DNA of 64,000 bases from RPQJ01 sp963698735 (lineage in GTDB: Bacteria; Pseudomonadota; Gammaproteobacteria; Steroidobacterales; Steroidobacteraceae), in assembly GCA_963698735.1 (NCBI GenBank), contig CAVOSA010000010.1:1-64000 (forward strand). The letters are read 5' to 3'. Shown piece by piece: positions 9,077 to 17,675 of this stretch (the first letter of the stretch is position 1; each line of letters opens with the position of its first letter). The notes under the pieces were generated by a model. The model was not told the DNA's origin, searched no databases, and saw nothing but the letters and a program-made list of their open reading frames with translations. The position numbers and the translations under genes are program-made.

Positions 9077-10273
9077 TCAGCTGGCGCGGGTCACGGTGCG
9101 CAGCCCAAGCCAGCGGGCGAGCAACTGCAGTTCCTCGCGCAGGCTGGCATTCACTTCGCGACGATCCGCCCGCGGCTCGTAGTGAGTTGCGATCACCCGC
9201 AGCCTGCCGTGCGCGCGATCGGCCTTCAGGTCCACTCGCGCCACGAGCTGATCGCCGAGCAGGAATGGCAGCACGTAGTAGCCATGCACCCGCTTGTGCG
9301 CCGGCGTGTAGATCTCGATGCGGTAGTGAAAGTCGAAGAGGCGCTGCAGGCGGTCACGGAACCAGACCAGCGAATCGAACGGAGAGAGCAGCGCGCGCGC
9401 CTCGATGCGTGACGGGACCCGCGCCTGCGGCCTGAGGTACGCCGTGCCTTTCCAGCCTTCGACGTGCACCGGCTGCAACTCGCGGGCTTCGACCAGTTCG
9501 GCGACGCGTGCACGTGCATCCGCCGGTGCCAGCCGGAAATAGTCGCGCAGGTCGCGTTCGGTGGCGATGCCGAGCGCCAGGCTCGCGAGTCGCACCAGTT
9601 CCCTTTGTGCATCTGCGGCCGCCGGCGTGGGCGCGTCGACGACAGACTTCGGCAGCACACGCTCGGCAAGGTCGTAGACGCGCTCGAACCTGCGGCGTGA
9701 ATCGGTCGTGACCTGCCCCGTCCAGAACAGCCATTCGAGCGCGATCTTGCCCTCGCTCCAGCCCCACCAGCCGCCCTTGCGGCTGCCGCCGGCTTCGATT
9801 TCCGATACTCCGAGCGGGCCCTGATCGCGAATCTGCGCCAGGACTTCGTCGCAGAAGGCAGCACGCTCCCGGCCAAAGCGCGCAACGCTGCCCCAGAGGC
9901 CGTCACCGTTCTTGGCGCGCTGCATGCGCCAGCGGAACAACGGCTGGTGCTCGACGGGAATCAGGGAGGCTTCGTGCCCCCAGTACTCGAACAGCTGTCG
10001 GCGCCGGCCGCCGTAGGCGGCTTCGTCCAGCAGCGGGAGTTCGTACGCGCCAAGCCGCGAGAACAACGGCAGGTAATGGGAACGCACGAGGACGTTGACC
10101 GAATCGATCTGGACGAGACCGAGTGCCCTCACGGTCCGCACGATGTCGGCCCGGACGAGCGGACGGTCCGGACGCGACCGTCCGAAGCCCTGCGCCGCCA
10201 GGGCCACGCGGCGTGCCTCCGGCAAAGACAGCGAATCGCGGCGCCTGCGGACGTTGCTCATGCGCCGAATCAT
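9077..10273 (-). CDS. ycaQ: YcaQ-type winged-helix DNA glycosylase (crosslink repair)
   Basis: 398 aa, usual length for the HTH_42/AlkZ-YcaQ family of tandem winged-helix proteins. Near residue 55 it has LVQIDSVNVLVRSHY: the catalytic motif reads Q-Ile-D, the form seen in the YcaQ branch, not the QxQ form of AlkZ. E. coli YcaQ removes alkylated bases and unhooks interstrand crosslinks. Further family landmarks are FEYWGHEASLIP (about 95) and a late LLSPFDSLVWFRDR (about 295). The start may instead be the ATG at 10261; neither has a strong ribosome binding site. It is divergent from the FAD dehydrogenase gene. Confidence 0.9.
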   Translation of the reverse strand: MIRRMSNVRRRRDSLSLPEARRVALAAQGFGRSRPDRPLVRADIVRTVRALGLVQIDSVNVLVRSHYLPLFSRLGAYELPLLDEAAYGGRRRQLFEYWGHEASLIPVEHQPLFRWRMQRAKNGDGLWGSVARFGRERAAFCDEVLAQIRDQGPLGVSEIEAGGSRKGGWWGWSEGKIALEWLFWTGQVTTDSRRRFERVYDLAERVLPKSVVDAPTPAAADAQRELVRLASLALGIATERDLRDYFRLAPADARARVAELVEARELQPVHVEGWKGTAYLRPQARVPSRIEARALLSPFDSLVWFRDRLQRLFDFHYRIEIYTPAHKRVHGYYVLPFLLGDQLVARVDLKADRAHGRLRVIATHYEPRADRREVNASLREELQLLARWLGLRTVTRAS

Positions 10274-10320
10274 ACCGTCGCGATACGCTTGGTTCCTCGC
10301 CGTCCGCCCGGAGTGGTTGC

Positions 10321-11919
10321 ATGATCCGCTATGACGCTGACGCCATCGTGATCGGTGCGGGTATCGCCGGGGTCACCGCAGCGATCGAGCTGCTGGATCG
10401 CGGCCGTCGCGTGCTGCTGCTCGACCGTGACGCCGAAGAGAACATGGGCGGCCTGGCCAAGGAAAGCTTCGGCGGCATCTGGTTTGCCGGGACCGCGCTG
10501 CAGAGGCGCTATGGCATCCGCGACGGCGCGCAGCAGGGGCTCCGCGACTGGCATGCGTTCGCCGAGTTCGGCGTGGAGGATCATTGGCCGCGCGCGTGGG
10601 CCGAAGCCTACGTGCATCGTGCCAACGAAGAAGTGCACGACTGGCTGCGCGGGATCGGCGTCGACTTCATGCCGATGCCGCTGTGGGTCGAGCGCGGCCT
10701 GCACACGCCGGGCAACTCGGTCCCTCGCTGGCACATCGTCTGGGGTACCGGTCACGAGTTGCAGGTGGTGCTCAACCGTCACCTGCTCGCGCGTCCCAAC
10801 AGTACGCGCCTGGATTTGCGCTTCGACCACTGCGTGGATTCGCTCATCACGACGAACGGCCGGATCACCGGTTGTCGCGGACGCCTGGAAGGCCAGGGGG
10901 CGGAGTTCGAAGCGACGGCCGAGAACGTGATCATCGCCAGCGGCGGCATCAACGGCGACCTCGATCGCGTGCGCCAGCACTGGCATGCCGACTGGTCGCA
11001 ACCGCCGGCGACGATTCTCAACGGCTCGCACAAGTACGCCGACGGCAAGCTGCACGATGCGGCCGCAGCCCATGGCGCGCGCATCACGCACCTGGACTGG
11101 CAGTGGAACTACGCGGCGGGCGTCCACCACTGGCAGCCGCGCAAGCCCTCGCACGGCCTGTCGCTGGTGCCGCCGAAGTCGGCGTTGTGGCTGAACTGGC
11201 GCGGCGAACGCATCGGGCCGATGCCGCTGGTGACCGGTTTCGACACGCACGACCTCGTGGCACAGATCTGCCGACAGGAGCGCGCGTATTCGTGGCAGCT
11301 GCTGAACCGCCGCATCATGCTCAAGGAACTGGCGATCTCGGGCGGTGAGTTCAATCCGGCGTTCCGGCGCAAGAAGCGGCTGGCCGTTGCGCGCGACATG
11401 CTGTTCGGAAATCACTGGCTGTACGACCAGATGACGCAGTTCTGCCCGGACGTCGTGGTCGCGCCGACGCTGGAAGAGCTGGTCGAGAAGATGAATGCGC
11501 TCGCGGGCGACGGCTCAGTCGACTTCGATGCGGTCCGCACGGCCGCGACGAACTACGACCACTGCATCGCACTGGGTCCGCGCTTTCACGACGACGAGCA
11601 GCTGCGCCGCATCGAGTTCGCGCGCCGCTGGACCGGCGACCGGCTGCGCACCTGCAAGTTCCAGCGGATCCTCGAGCCGGCGGCGGGACCGCTGGTCGCG
11701 ATCCGCGAATTCATCATCAGCCGCAAGAGCATGGGCGGACTGCAGACGGACCTGCAGTGCAGGGTGCTGGACCAGGGCGGGACTCCGATTCCCGGGCTCT
11801 ACGCTGCGGGCGAAAGCGCCGGCTTCGGTGGCGGCGGCATGAACGGCAAGCGCGGGCTCGAGGGAACGTTCCTCGGCGGATGCCTGCTCGGCGGCCGCAT
11901 CGCCGGCCAGGTTGCCTAG
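10321..11919 (+). CDS. FAD-dependent dehydrogenase, fumarate reductase / KstD-like flavoprotein
   Basis: 532 aa. An N-terminal Rossmann FAD site is plain (AIVIGAGIAGVTAAIELL, followed at about 20 residues by the acidic strand end LLLDRD). The C-terminal closing FAD motif is PGLYAAGESAGFGGGGMNGKR. The long middle insertion (SFGGIWFAGT, HIVWGTGHELQ) is that of the group annotated FAD-binding dehydrogenase, related to 3-ketosteroid dehydrogenases and fumarate reductase flavoproteins. The substrate is unknown. It is divergent from ycaQ and ends at a dispersed palindrome. Confidence 0.9.
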   Translation: MIRYDADAIVIGAGIAGVTAAIELLDRGRRVLLLDRDAEENMGGLAKESFGGIWFAGTALQRRYGIRDGAQQGLRDWHAFAEFGVEDHWPRAWAEAYVHRANEEVHDWLRGIGVDFMPMPLWVERGLHTPGNSVPRWHIVWGTGHELQVVLNRHLLARPNSTRLDLRFDHCVDSLITTNGRITGCRGRLEGQGAEFEATAENVIIASGGINGDLDRVRQHWHADWSQPPATILNGSHKYADGKLHDAAAAHGARITHLDWQWNYAAGVHHWQPRKPSHGLSLVPPKSALWLNWRGERIGPMPLVTGFDTHDLVAQICRQERAYSWQLLNRRIMLKELAISGGEFNPAFRRKKRLAVARDMLFGNHWLYDQMTQFCPDVVVAPTLEELVEKMNALAGDGSVDFDAVRTAATNYDHCIALGPRFHDDEQLRRIEFARRWTGDRLRTCKFQRILEPAAGPLVAIREFIISRKSMGGLQTDLQCRVLDQGGTPIPGLYAAGESAGFGGGGMNGKRGLEGTFLGGCLLGGRIAGQVA

Positions 11920-11933
11920 TCCCAGCCCTGATC

Positions 11934-11961
11934 CCCTCTCCCGCGCCTGTGCGGGAGAGGG
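11934..11961. repeat. Dispersed CCCTCTCCCGC palindrome, copy 3
   Basis: CCCTCTCCCGC and GCGGGAGAGGG form a perfect 11-bp stem across the 6-base loop GCCTGT. The copy lies between the convergent FAD dehydrogenase and hdeD genes, where it could also act as a bidirectional transcription stop. Confidence 0.85.
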
Positions 11962-11977
11962 TCGGGGAGCGGGCGAT

Positions 11978-12577
11978 TCACACGAACCGGTTGGCGACAC
12001 GCTCCGGCAGCTTCCTCACCTTGAAGGCGAAGAGGATCTTGAGCACGCCGGTGATGATCGCCCACGATGCGATCATCCAGATCACCGACAGGCCGCCGAT
12101 CTTGGGGTTCACGATCACGAGGATGCCGAACAGGATCGAGAGGCCGCCCGTCAGGTAGAGAATCCACTCGCGCTCCGTCGCCGCCCGCACCTTGTAGCCG
12201 AGCATCACCAGGAACACGCCGAGCACGATCGCCTCCAAGGCGACCAGGAAGACGAACGCCATCATGCTGACCGGCGGATTCAGCAACGCATAGCCGCCGA
12301 CCACGACGCCGAGGACGCCGATCAGCAGCATGATCCACCAGCCGTCCTTGTCGCGGTTCTGGATCGAGCCGATCACGTTGAAAGCGCCGTCGACGAGGAT
12401 CGCCGCCGCAAAGAACGTGGCGACGACAAACCACGCCGCCAGGGGCCTGGAAAACGCGAGCAAGCCGAAGATCACGCCCGCAATGCCGCCGAGCAGGAAT
12501 ACCCACCAGGTGCGTTTGCAGAAGGTCTTGGCGTCACCGCCGCCGACTCTGGCCAGCAGGCTGTCAGATTGGGCCAT
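11978..12577 (-). CDS. hdeD: HdeD family membrane protein (DUF308)
   Basis: 199 aa with six predicted transmembrane helices in three repeated pairs, each built like FLLGGIAGVIFGLLAFSRP or LIGVLGVVVGGYALLNPP. This repeat of helix, Gly-rich turn, helix, and a conserved Pro after each second helix is the HdeD signature. In E. coli HdeD is a membrane partner of the acid-resistance island; outside enterics the role is unproven. It is divergent from trmB. Confidence 0.92.
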   Translation of the reverse strand: MAQSDSLLARVGGGDAKTFCKRTWWVFLLGGIAGVIFGLLAFSRPLAAWFVVATFFAAAILVDGAFNVIGSIQNRDKDGWWIMLLIGVLGVVVGGYALLNPPVSMMAFVFLVALEAIVLGVFLVMLGYKVRAATEREWILYLTGGLSILFGILVIVNPKIGGLSVIWMIASWAIITGVLKILFAFKVRKLPERVANRFV

Positions 12578-12644
12578 GTTGCTCCTCCGAGCCCTTGCCG
12601 GGCCTTATGATTGTGATCCCCCCAACAGCGGAAACTCTAGACCG

Positions 12645-13382
12645 TTGTCGCCTTCGAAGCCAGACTCAGATTCCGCAAGCGTTGCCACGGCGTCCGCACA
12701 CGACACGTCTCGGCACCGCGCGATCCGCAGCTTCGTCGTGCGCGCCGGCCGCATGACCGGGGCGCAGGAACGGGCGTGGCGCGAGCTGTGGCCTGCGCTG
12801 GGCATCGAAAATGGTGATGCGCCGCTCGACTTTGCCGTCATTTTCGGCCGCGACGCGCCAGTCGTGCTCGAGATCGGCTTTGGCAACGGCGAAACCCTGG
12901 TTGCGCTCGCGTCCACTCACCCCGCAACCAGCCATCTCGGGCTCGAGGTGCACCCGCCCGGGGTTGGTCACCTGATGTTGCGCTGCGAGGCGGAACACCT
13001 GCAGAACGTGCGCGTCATCTGCGACGACGCGGTGCAGGTGCTGCAACGGCGCGTACGCGATGCATCCCTCGACGAAGTATTGCTCTATTTTCCCGACCCG
13101 TGGCCGAAGAAGCGGCACCACAAGCGCCGCATCGTCCAGCCGGAGTTCGTCGCGCTGGTGGCGCGCAAGCTGAAACCGGGCGGCGTGTTCAGGATGGCCA
13201 CGGACTGGCAACCCTATGCCGAGCACATGCTCGCAACCGCAGGCGACTGTGCGTTGCTGCGCAACGAGTCGGCGGCCGGCGACTACGTTACGCGCCCGGA
13301 CAGCCGTCCCGTCACTCGCTTCGAGCGTCGCGGGCAGCGCCTCGGTCACGGCGTGTGGGACCTCGCGTTCCGCCGTACCTGA
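12645..13382 (+). CDS. trmB: tRNA (guanine-N7-)-methyltransferase TrmB
   Basis: 245 aa from a TTG at 12645. The conserved N-terminal RAIRSFVVRAGRMT precedes the first in-frame ATG, so the real start must lie upstream of that ATG, and TTG 12645 is the best in-frame choice. SAM-binding motif LEIGFGNGETL (about residue 85) and the diagnostic FPDPWPKKRHHKRR (about 150) are intact. The enzyme forms m7G46 in the tRNA variable loop. It is convergent with marC, the stops three bases apart. Confidence 0.94.
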   Translation: MSPSKPDSDSASVATASAHDTSRHRAIRSFVVRAGRMTGAQERAWRELWPALGIENGDAPLDFAVIFGRDAPVVLEIGFGNGETLVALASTHPATSHLGLEVHPPGVGHLMLRCEAEHLQNVRVICDDAVQVLQRRVRDASLDEVLLYFPDPWPKKRHHKRRIVQPEFVALVARKLKPGGVFRMATDWQPYAEHMLATAGDCALLRNESAAGDYVTRPDSRPVTRFERRGQRLGHGVWDLAFRRT

Positions 13383-13385
13383 GCT

Positions 13386-14009
13386 TCAGGCCATCGCGCC
13401 GCGGATGCCGTCGATGACGAACTGGGCCGCCAGCGCGGCCAGCAGGACGCCCAGCAACCGCCCCAGGACAGCGCCACCCGTGACGCCGACGACACGCATC
13501 ACCGGCCCCGTCACCAGCATGAGTCCCAGTGTGATGACGAGCACCACGGCGATCACGGCCAGCTGCGCCAGGAACTGGGTCGAACCGAAGGGTACGCTGG
13601 CAAAAGCGAGCAGGATCGTGGCCAGCGCGCCCGGGCCCGCGATCATCGGAAAAGCGAGCGGGAACACGGAGATGTCGACACGATGGTGCGCCTCCTCGCC
13701 TTCACCCGGCGTGATCGAACGCACTCCCGATTCGCGCGCGAACACCATTTCGATCGCCAGCATGAACAGCAGGATGCCGCCGCCGATCTTGAAAGCATCG
13801 ACGCTGATTCCCAGCACTTTGAGCAGCGCCGTCCCACCGACGGCGAACAGCACGCAGACGACGGTCGAGATGCCGACGGCCTTGAACGACATCTGCCGGC
13901 GGTAAGCGTCGTCGGCGCCTTGCGTCAGCCCGGCCAGGATGGGCAGGAGCGACAGCGGCTCCACCACGACCAGCAGGACCACGAAGAATTTCACCAGTTC
14001 GTCGAACAT
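13386..14009 (-). CDS. marC: MarC family integral membrane protein
   Basis: 207 aa with six predicted membrane helices. Family marks are LLVVVEPLSLLPILAGLT (helix 1 with the conserved Pro), FKIGGGILLFMLAIEM (about residue 75) and VFPLAFPMIAGPGALATILL (about 115-135). The family was once linked to multiple antibiotic resistance; that link has been withdrawn and no transport substrate is established. Confidence 0.93.
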   Translation of the reverse strand: MFDELVKFFVVLLVVVEPLSLLPILAGLTQGADDAYRRQMSFKAVGISTVVCVLFAVGGTALLKVLGISVDAFKIGGGILLFMLAIEMVFARESGVRSITPGEGEEAHHRVDISVFPLAFPMIAGPGALATILLAFASVPFGSTQFLAQLAVIAVVLVITLGLMLVTGPVMRVVGVTGGAVLGRLLGVLLAALAAQFVIDGIRGAMA

Positions 14010-14105
14010 CTTGCCTTCGCGAGTTTCGCGACTTGAACTCCGCGCCGCGCAGGTCTACAACCGGAGACAGGATACCAAGCGCAAGGACGCGGTGAGGACA
14101 AGACG

Positions 14106-14456
14106 ATGAGCAACCCCGCACCCGTTGTCGGCAAGTGGTTCGCGCACCCGGGAGGAGACTCCTTCGAGGTCGTGGCGATCGACCGCGACGACTTCACGAT
14201 CGAGATCCAGTATTTCGACGGCACGATCGAGGAACTCGACTTCGACGAATGGCGCGAGGAAAAGATCGAGGCCGCGGAGCCGCCGGAAGACTGGACCGGC
14301 TCGCTGGACGTCGATCCCGAGGACACCGAGAACGAGTTCGACGCTGCACCCGGCAACGGCAGCAGCCCGTTCGACGCGCTCGACCGCGGCGAAGCGGACG
14401 GCTATTCCGAACTCGAGTTGCCTGACGAGCCGCCCGGAGAACGTCCCGCGCGTTGA
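14106..14456 (+). CDS. Small conserved acidic protein, function unknown
   Basis: 116 aa, very rich in Asp and Glu, no signal peptide or membrane segment. The N-terminal 55 residues (VVGKWFAHPGGDSFEVVAIDRD, then IEIQYFDGTIEELDFDEW) read as a small beta-barrel like those of short gammaproteobacterial housekeeping proteins; the second half is acidic and probably disordered. It is divergent from marC and convergent with the Rieske gene. No function can be assigned. Confidence 0.82.
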   Translation: MSNPAPVVGKWFAHPGGDSFEVVAIDRDDFTIEIQYFDGTIEELDFDEWREEKIEAAEPPEDWTGSLDVDPEDTENEFDAAPGNGSSPFDALDRGEADGYSELELPDEPPGERPAR

Positions 14457-14471
14457 GACCAGCGCCTCGAC

Positions 14472-14845
14472 TCAGTTCGGGTCCTTGAGCGGGACGGACT
14501 CGTCGAGCAACACGTAGCCGTGCCGCACGTGCACCGGCAACGGCTGCAGGCCGAGTCCCATGCACGGGCCGGACAAGCAGTGGCCCGTTTCCATCTCGAA
14601 CAGCGCACCGTGCATCACGCAGCGGATCGTGCTGCCGCCGGGCACCAGGAACTGGTCCGGCTGCCAGTTGAGCGGGAATCCCGCGTGCGGACAGTGGTTG
14701 ACGTAGCCGTACACGCTTGCTCGCCATGCCGCACCACGAAGCCCTTCAACGGCCACTCGCCCTGCCCCATCGTGAAGCCGCGCGCGCCGGGGTCGGCAAG
14801 CTCATGCAGCGGGCAGATGACTCGCGTCAGGTCGACGGAGTGCAC
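14472..14845 (-). pseudogene. Rieske [2Fe-2S] ferredoxin-like gene with a frameshift
   Basis: Two overlapping minus-strand frames join to one Rieske protein of about 124 aa. The upstream frame, from GTG 14845 (GAGGG upstream), gives VDLTRVICPLHELADPG...GEWPLKGFVVRHGEQ. Near 14715 the reading frame must shift by one base to continue as VYGYVNHCPHAGFPLNW. The cluster ligands CPHA and CVMHGALF and the GPC motif all lie in the downstream frame. It starts four bases after the stop of the AmpG-like gene, so xth, ampG and this gene look like one operon. A sequencing error is as likely as true decay. Confidence 0.75.
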
Positions 14846-14849
14846 CTGT

Positions 14850-16160
14850 TCAACCCTCCCGGACACCGGCGGTGCCGAGCGCACTGTCGACCATGCCCCG
14901 GCGCATCATGAACCAGAACAGCAGGATGCCCGGCAGCGCGAGCAACGTCGTGAGCAGGTAGAAGTTCACGTAGCCGAGCGACTCGATCAACGCCCCCGCC
15001 GTGGTGCCGGTGAGGATGCGCCCGACCACGCTCGCGGCGGCCGAAATGAGTGCGTACTGGGATGCGGTGAACTGCAGGTCGCAAAGTGCCGAGAAGTATG
15101 CGACCACCACCACGCCCCCGAAGCCGCTCGCCAGGTTCTCGAACCCGATGGCGGCGGCCATGCCGGCATTGCTGTGCCCCGCGCCGGCCAGCACGGCGAA
15201 ACTCAGGTTGGAGACGCACATGAGCACCAGGGCCAGCAGCACCGAGCGCTGCAGACCGAGCCGCGTGAAGAGAATGCCACCGATGAAGATGCCGGCCAGG
15301 TAGGCCCAGAACCCGAAGGCGACGTCGTAGACCGCGATCTCGTCGTTGCTGAATCCCAGGTCGTTGAACAGCAGGCGGAACGTCAGGTTGGCCAACGTGT
15401 CGCCGACCTTGTGCACGAGGACGAACAACAGGACGGTCCAGGCACCGTTGCGGCGCAGGAACTCGGTGAACGGACCGATGATGGCCTGGCCGATGGCCGC
15501 GAGACCCTGCTTCTGATTGGTCACCAGGTGCCGCGAGGGCTCGCCCACCAGCAGGCCCGTCAGCATCGCCGGGAGCGCAAACGCCGCGCACACGATGTAG
15601 GCCGTCGACCATCCCCAGCGGCCCGCGACGACCAGTGCGACTGCGCCTGCTGTGGCGGAGCCTATCCGCCAGCCATACTGCGACATCCCCGACCCGACGC
15701 CGAGCTGGTGCGGCTTGAGCGTCTCGATACGGTACGCGTCGATGACGATGTCGAAGGTCGCCCCAGCCACTCCGACCAGAATCGCGGCGATAACGGTCGC
15801 CTCGATGCTGGCCGCCGGGTCGACCAGCGCGAGGTTCATCACCGCGGCGATCACGGCGGCGCCTGCCAGCAACAGCCAGGAGACGCGCTGGCCGAGCCGG
15901 CCGAGCAGCGGGATGCGTACGCCGTCGACGACCCAGGCCCACAGCACCTTGAGGTTGTAGGCGAGGAACGCGAGCGTGAAAGCGGTGACGGTCTTCTTGT
16001 CGACACCGTCCTGCGCGAGGCGCGTGGTGAGCGTCGCGCCGATCATGGCATACGGGAAGCCCGACGAGATGCCGACGAAGAAGGCGGCGAGGGCCTCCTT
16101 CTCGAGGTAGGGACGCACCGCCGCCCAGGGGCCGCGCGCACTGGCCACGGTCCCGCTCAC
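14850..16160 (-). CDS. ampG: AmpG-like muropeptide MFS permease
   Basis: 436 aa, about 12 transmembrane helices. The N-terminal half carries the AmpG pattern: GISSGFPYAMIGATLTTRL (about residues 30-48), LAYNLKVLWAWVVDGVRIPLLGRLGQRVSW (loop 2-3 with the buried Asp), and DIVIDAYRIE (about 135). AmpG imports anhydro-muropeptides for cell-wall recycling. Its start overlaps the xth stop by four bases (ATGA), and a Rieske gene follows. Confidence 0.9.
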   Translation of the reverse strand: MSGTVASARGPWAAVRPYLEKEALAAFFVGISSGFPYAMIGATLTTRLAQDGVDKKTVTAFTLAFLAYNLKVLWAWVVDGVRIPLLGRLGQRVSWLLLAGAAVIAAVMNLALVDPAASIEATVIAAILVGVAGATFDIVIDAYRIETLKPHQLGVGSGMSQYGWRIGSATAGAVALVVAGRWGWSTAYIVCAAFALPAMLTGLLVGEPSRHLVTNQKQGLAAIGQAIIGPFTEFLRRNGAWTVLLFVLVHKVGDTLANLTFRLLFNDLGFSNDEIAVYDVAFGFWAYLAGIFIGGILFTRLGLQRSVLLALVLMCVSNLSFAVLAGAGHSNAGMAAAIGFENLASGFGGVVVVAYFSALCDLQFTASQYALISAAASVVGRILTGTTAGALIESLGYVNFYLLTTLLALPGILLFWFMMRRGMVDSALGTAGVREG

Positions 16161-16924
16161 AGGTCGTACGTCATGGTGAGCGGCGCGTGATCGGAAAAGC
16201 GCTGCGCCTTGTAGATGTCCGCATCACGCACGCTGCCGCGCAGCCCGGGACTGAGCACCTGGTAATCGATGCGCCAGCCCACGTTCTTCGCCCACGCCTG
16301 GCCGCGGTTCGACCACCAGGTGTACTGGTCCGGGTGCGGGTTCACCTCGCGGAACGCGTCGACGTAGCGCACGTCCTCGAACAACTCGTCGAGCCACGCG
16401 CGCTCCTCGGGCAGGAACCCCGAGTTCTTCCGGTTCGAGCGCCAGTTGCGCAGGTCGATCTCCTTGTGCGCGATGTTCCAGTCGCCGCAGATGACGTAGT
16501 CGCGCCGCTTGCGCTGCAGTGCGCGCAGGTACGGCATGAATTCGTCGAGGAAGCGGAACTTGGCCTGCTGCCGCTCTTCGCTCGAGGAGCCGGACGGCAG
16601 ATACGCCGAGATCACGCTCAGGTTCTTGAAGCGAGCCTCGATGTAGCGGCCCTCGCCGTCGAACTCCTGCGACCCGTACCCCGCCACGACCGTCTGCGGT
16701 TTCTCGCGCGAGTACACGGCCACGCCGCTGTATCCCTTCTTGACCGCGTCGAAGTAATAGCAGTGGTAACCAGCGGGATGGAAGACGGGGTCCGCCAGCT
16801 GGTCGCGCTGGCACTTGGTCTCCTGGATGCAGACGACGTCGGCGTCCTGGGCGGGCAGCCAGTCGAAGAAGCCCTTGCGCGCGGCGGAGCGGATGCCGTT
16901 GGCGTTCAGGGTGATGATGCGCAT
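16157..16924 (-). CDS. xth: Exodeoxyribonuclease III (AP endonuclease)
   Basis: 255 aa from the ATG at 16924; earlier in-frame codons would overlap pyrE. The exonuclease-endonuclease-phosphatase fold is complete: NANGIRSA (metal Asn), VCIQETK (metal Glu, about residue 34), the CGDWNIAH loop (Asp/Asn, about 150), and SDHAPLTMTYDL at the C-terminus with the catalytic Asp-His pair. It cleaves 5' of abasic sites in base excision repair. It is divergent from pyrE, only 25 bases apart, and heads the ampG-Rieske transcript. Confidence 0.95.
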   Translation of the reverse strand: MRIITLNANGIRSAARKGFFDWLPAQDADVVCIQETKCQRDQLADPVFHPAGYHCYYFDAVKKGYSGVAVYSREKPQTVVAGYGSQEFDGEGRYIEARFKNLSVISAYLPSGSSSEERQQAKFRFLDEFMPYLRALQRKRRDYVICGDWNIAHKEIDLRNWRSNRKNSGFLPEERAWLDELFEDVRYVDAFREVNPHPDQYTWWSNRGQAWAKNVGWRIDYQVLSPGLRGSVRDADIYKAQRFSDHAPLTMTYDL

Positions 16925-16949
16925 GGGCGCGCAGTATAAAGTACGGCCC

Positions 16950-17582
16950 ATGCACCAACCCGACTTCATCCGCCTCTGCCTGGACCTCGGCGTGCTGCGC
17001 TTCGGCGAGTTCACGCTGAAGTCCGGCCGTCGCAGCCCGTACTTCTTCAACGCGGGTCTCTTCAACACCGGCCACGCCATCGGCTCGCTCGGCCGTTTCT
17101 ACGCGCGGGCGGCCGCGCTCTCGGGCGTGCCGTTCGACATGCTGTTCGGGCCGGCCTACAAGGGCATCCCGCTGGTCACTGCGACGGCCGCCGCGATGGC
17201 CGAGCACGAAAGCCGCAACCTGCACTTCGCTTTCAACCGCAAGGAAGCGAAGGACCACGGCGAAGGCGGCACGATCGTGGGCGCGCCGCTCGCCGGACGC
17301 GTGCTGATCGTCGACGACGTCATCACCGCCGGGACGGCCATCCGCGAGTCCGTGGAAATCATCCGCTCACAGGGCGCGACGCCGGCAGGGGTGCTGATTG
17401 CGCTCGATCGCGAAGAGCGCGGCCAGGGGGAGAAATCGGCAGTCCAGGAGGTGCAGGACACGTTCGGTTTGCCCGTCGTTGCGGTGCTGCGTCTGCGCGA
17501 CCTCATGGCCCACCTGGAGTCGGCTGGCGACCATGCAGTGCTGGAGTCCGTGCGGTCTTATCGCGACCGGTACGGGGTCTGA
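16950..17582 (+). CDS. pyrE: Orotate phosphoribosyltransferase
   Basis: 210 aa. The PRPP-binding motif VLIVDDVITAGTAIRES (about residues 118-134) and the flexible loop NRKEAKDHGEGG (about 97-108) are intact, and FTLKSGRRSPYFFNAGLF is the orotate-side N-terminal motif. It converts orotate and PRPP to OMP in pyrimidine synthesis. pyrE next to xth is a common gammaproteobacterial arrangement. Confidence 0.97.
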   Translation: MHQPDFIRLCLDLGVLRFGEFTLKSGRRSPYFFNAGLFNTGHAIGSLGRFYARAAALSGVPFDMLFGPAYKGIPLVTATAAAMAEHESRNLHFAFNRKEAKDHGEGGTIVGAPLAGRVLIVDDVITAGTAIRESVEIIRSQGATPAGVLIALDREERGQGEKSAVQEVQDTFGLPVVAVLRLRDLMAHLESAGDHAVLESVRSYRDRYGV

Positions 17583-17675
17583 GCGGGCTCCCAGTATGAA
17601 GCGGGTCACAATGCTGAGCCGTGGCGACACGAAAATGCTGCAGGGCCGGGGGGTTATGGGCTCAGAATCCCGGTC

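Noticed and set aside
14710..14722. Programmed frameshifting as an explanation for the Rieske, lipase and SRAP breaks
   Set aside because: No slippery heptamer plus pseudoknot is seen at the junctions, and none of these families is known for recoding. Decay or sequence error is simpler.
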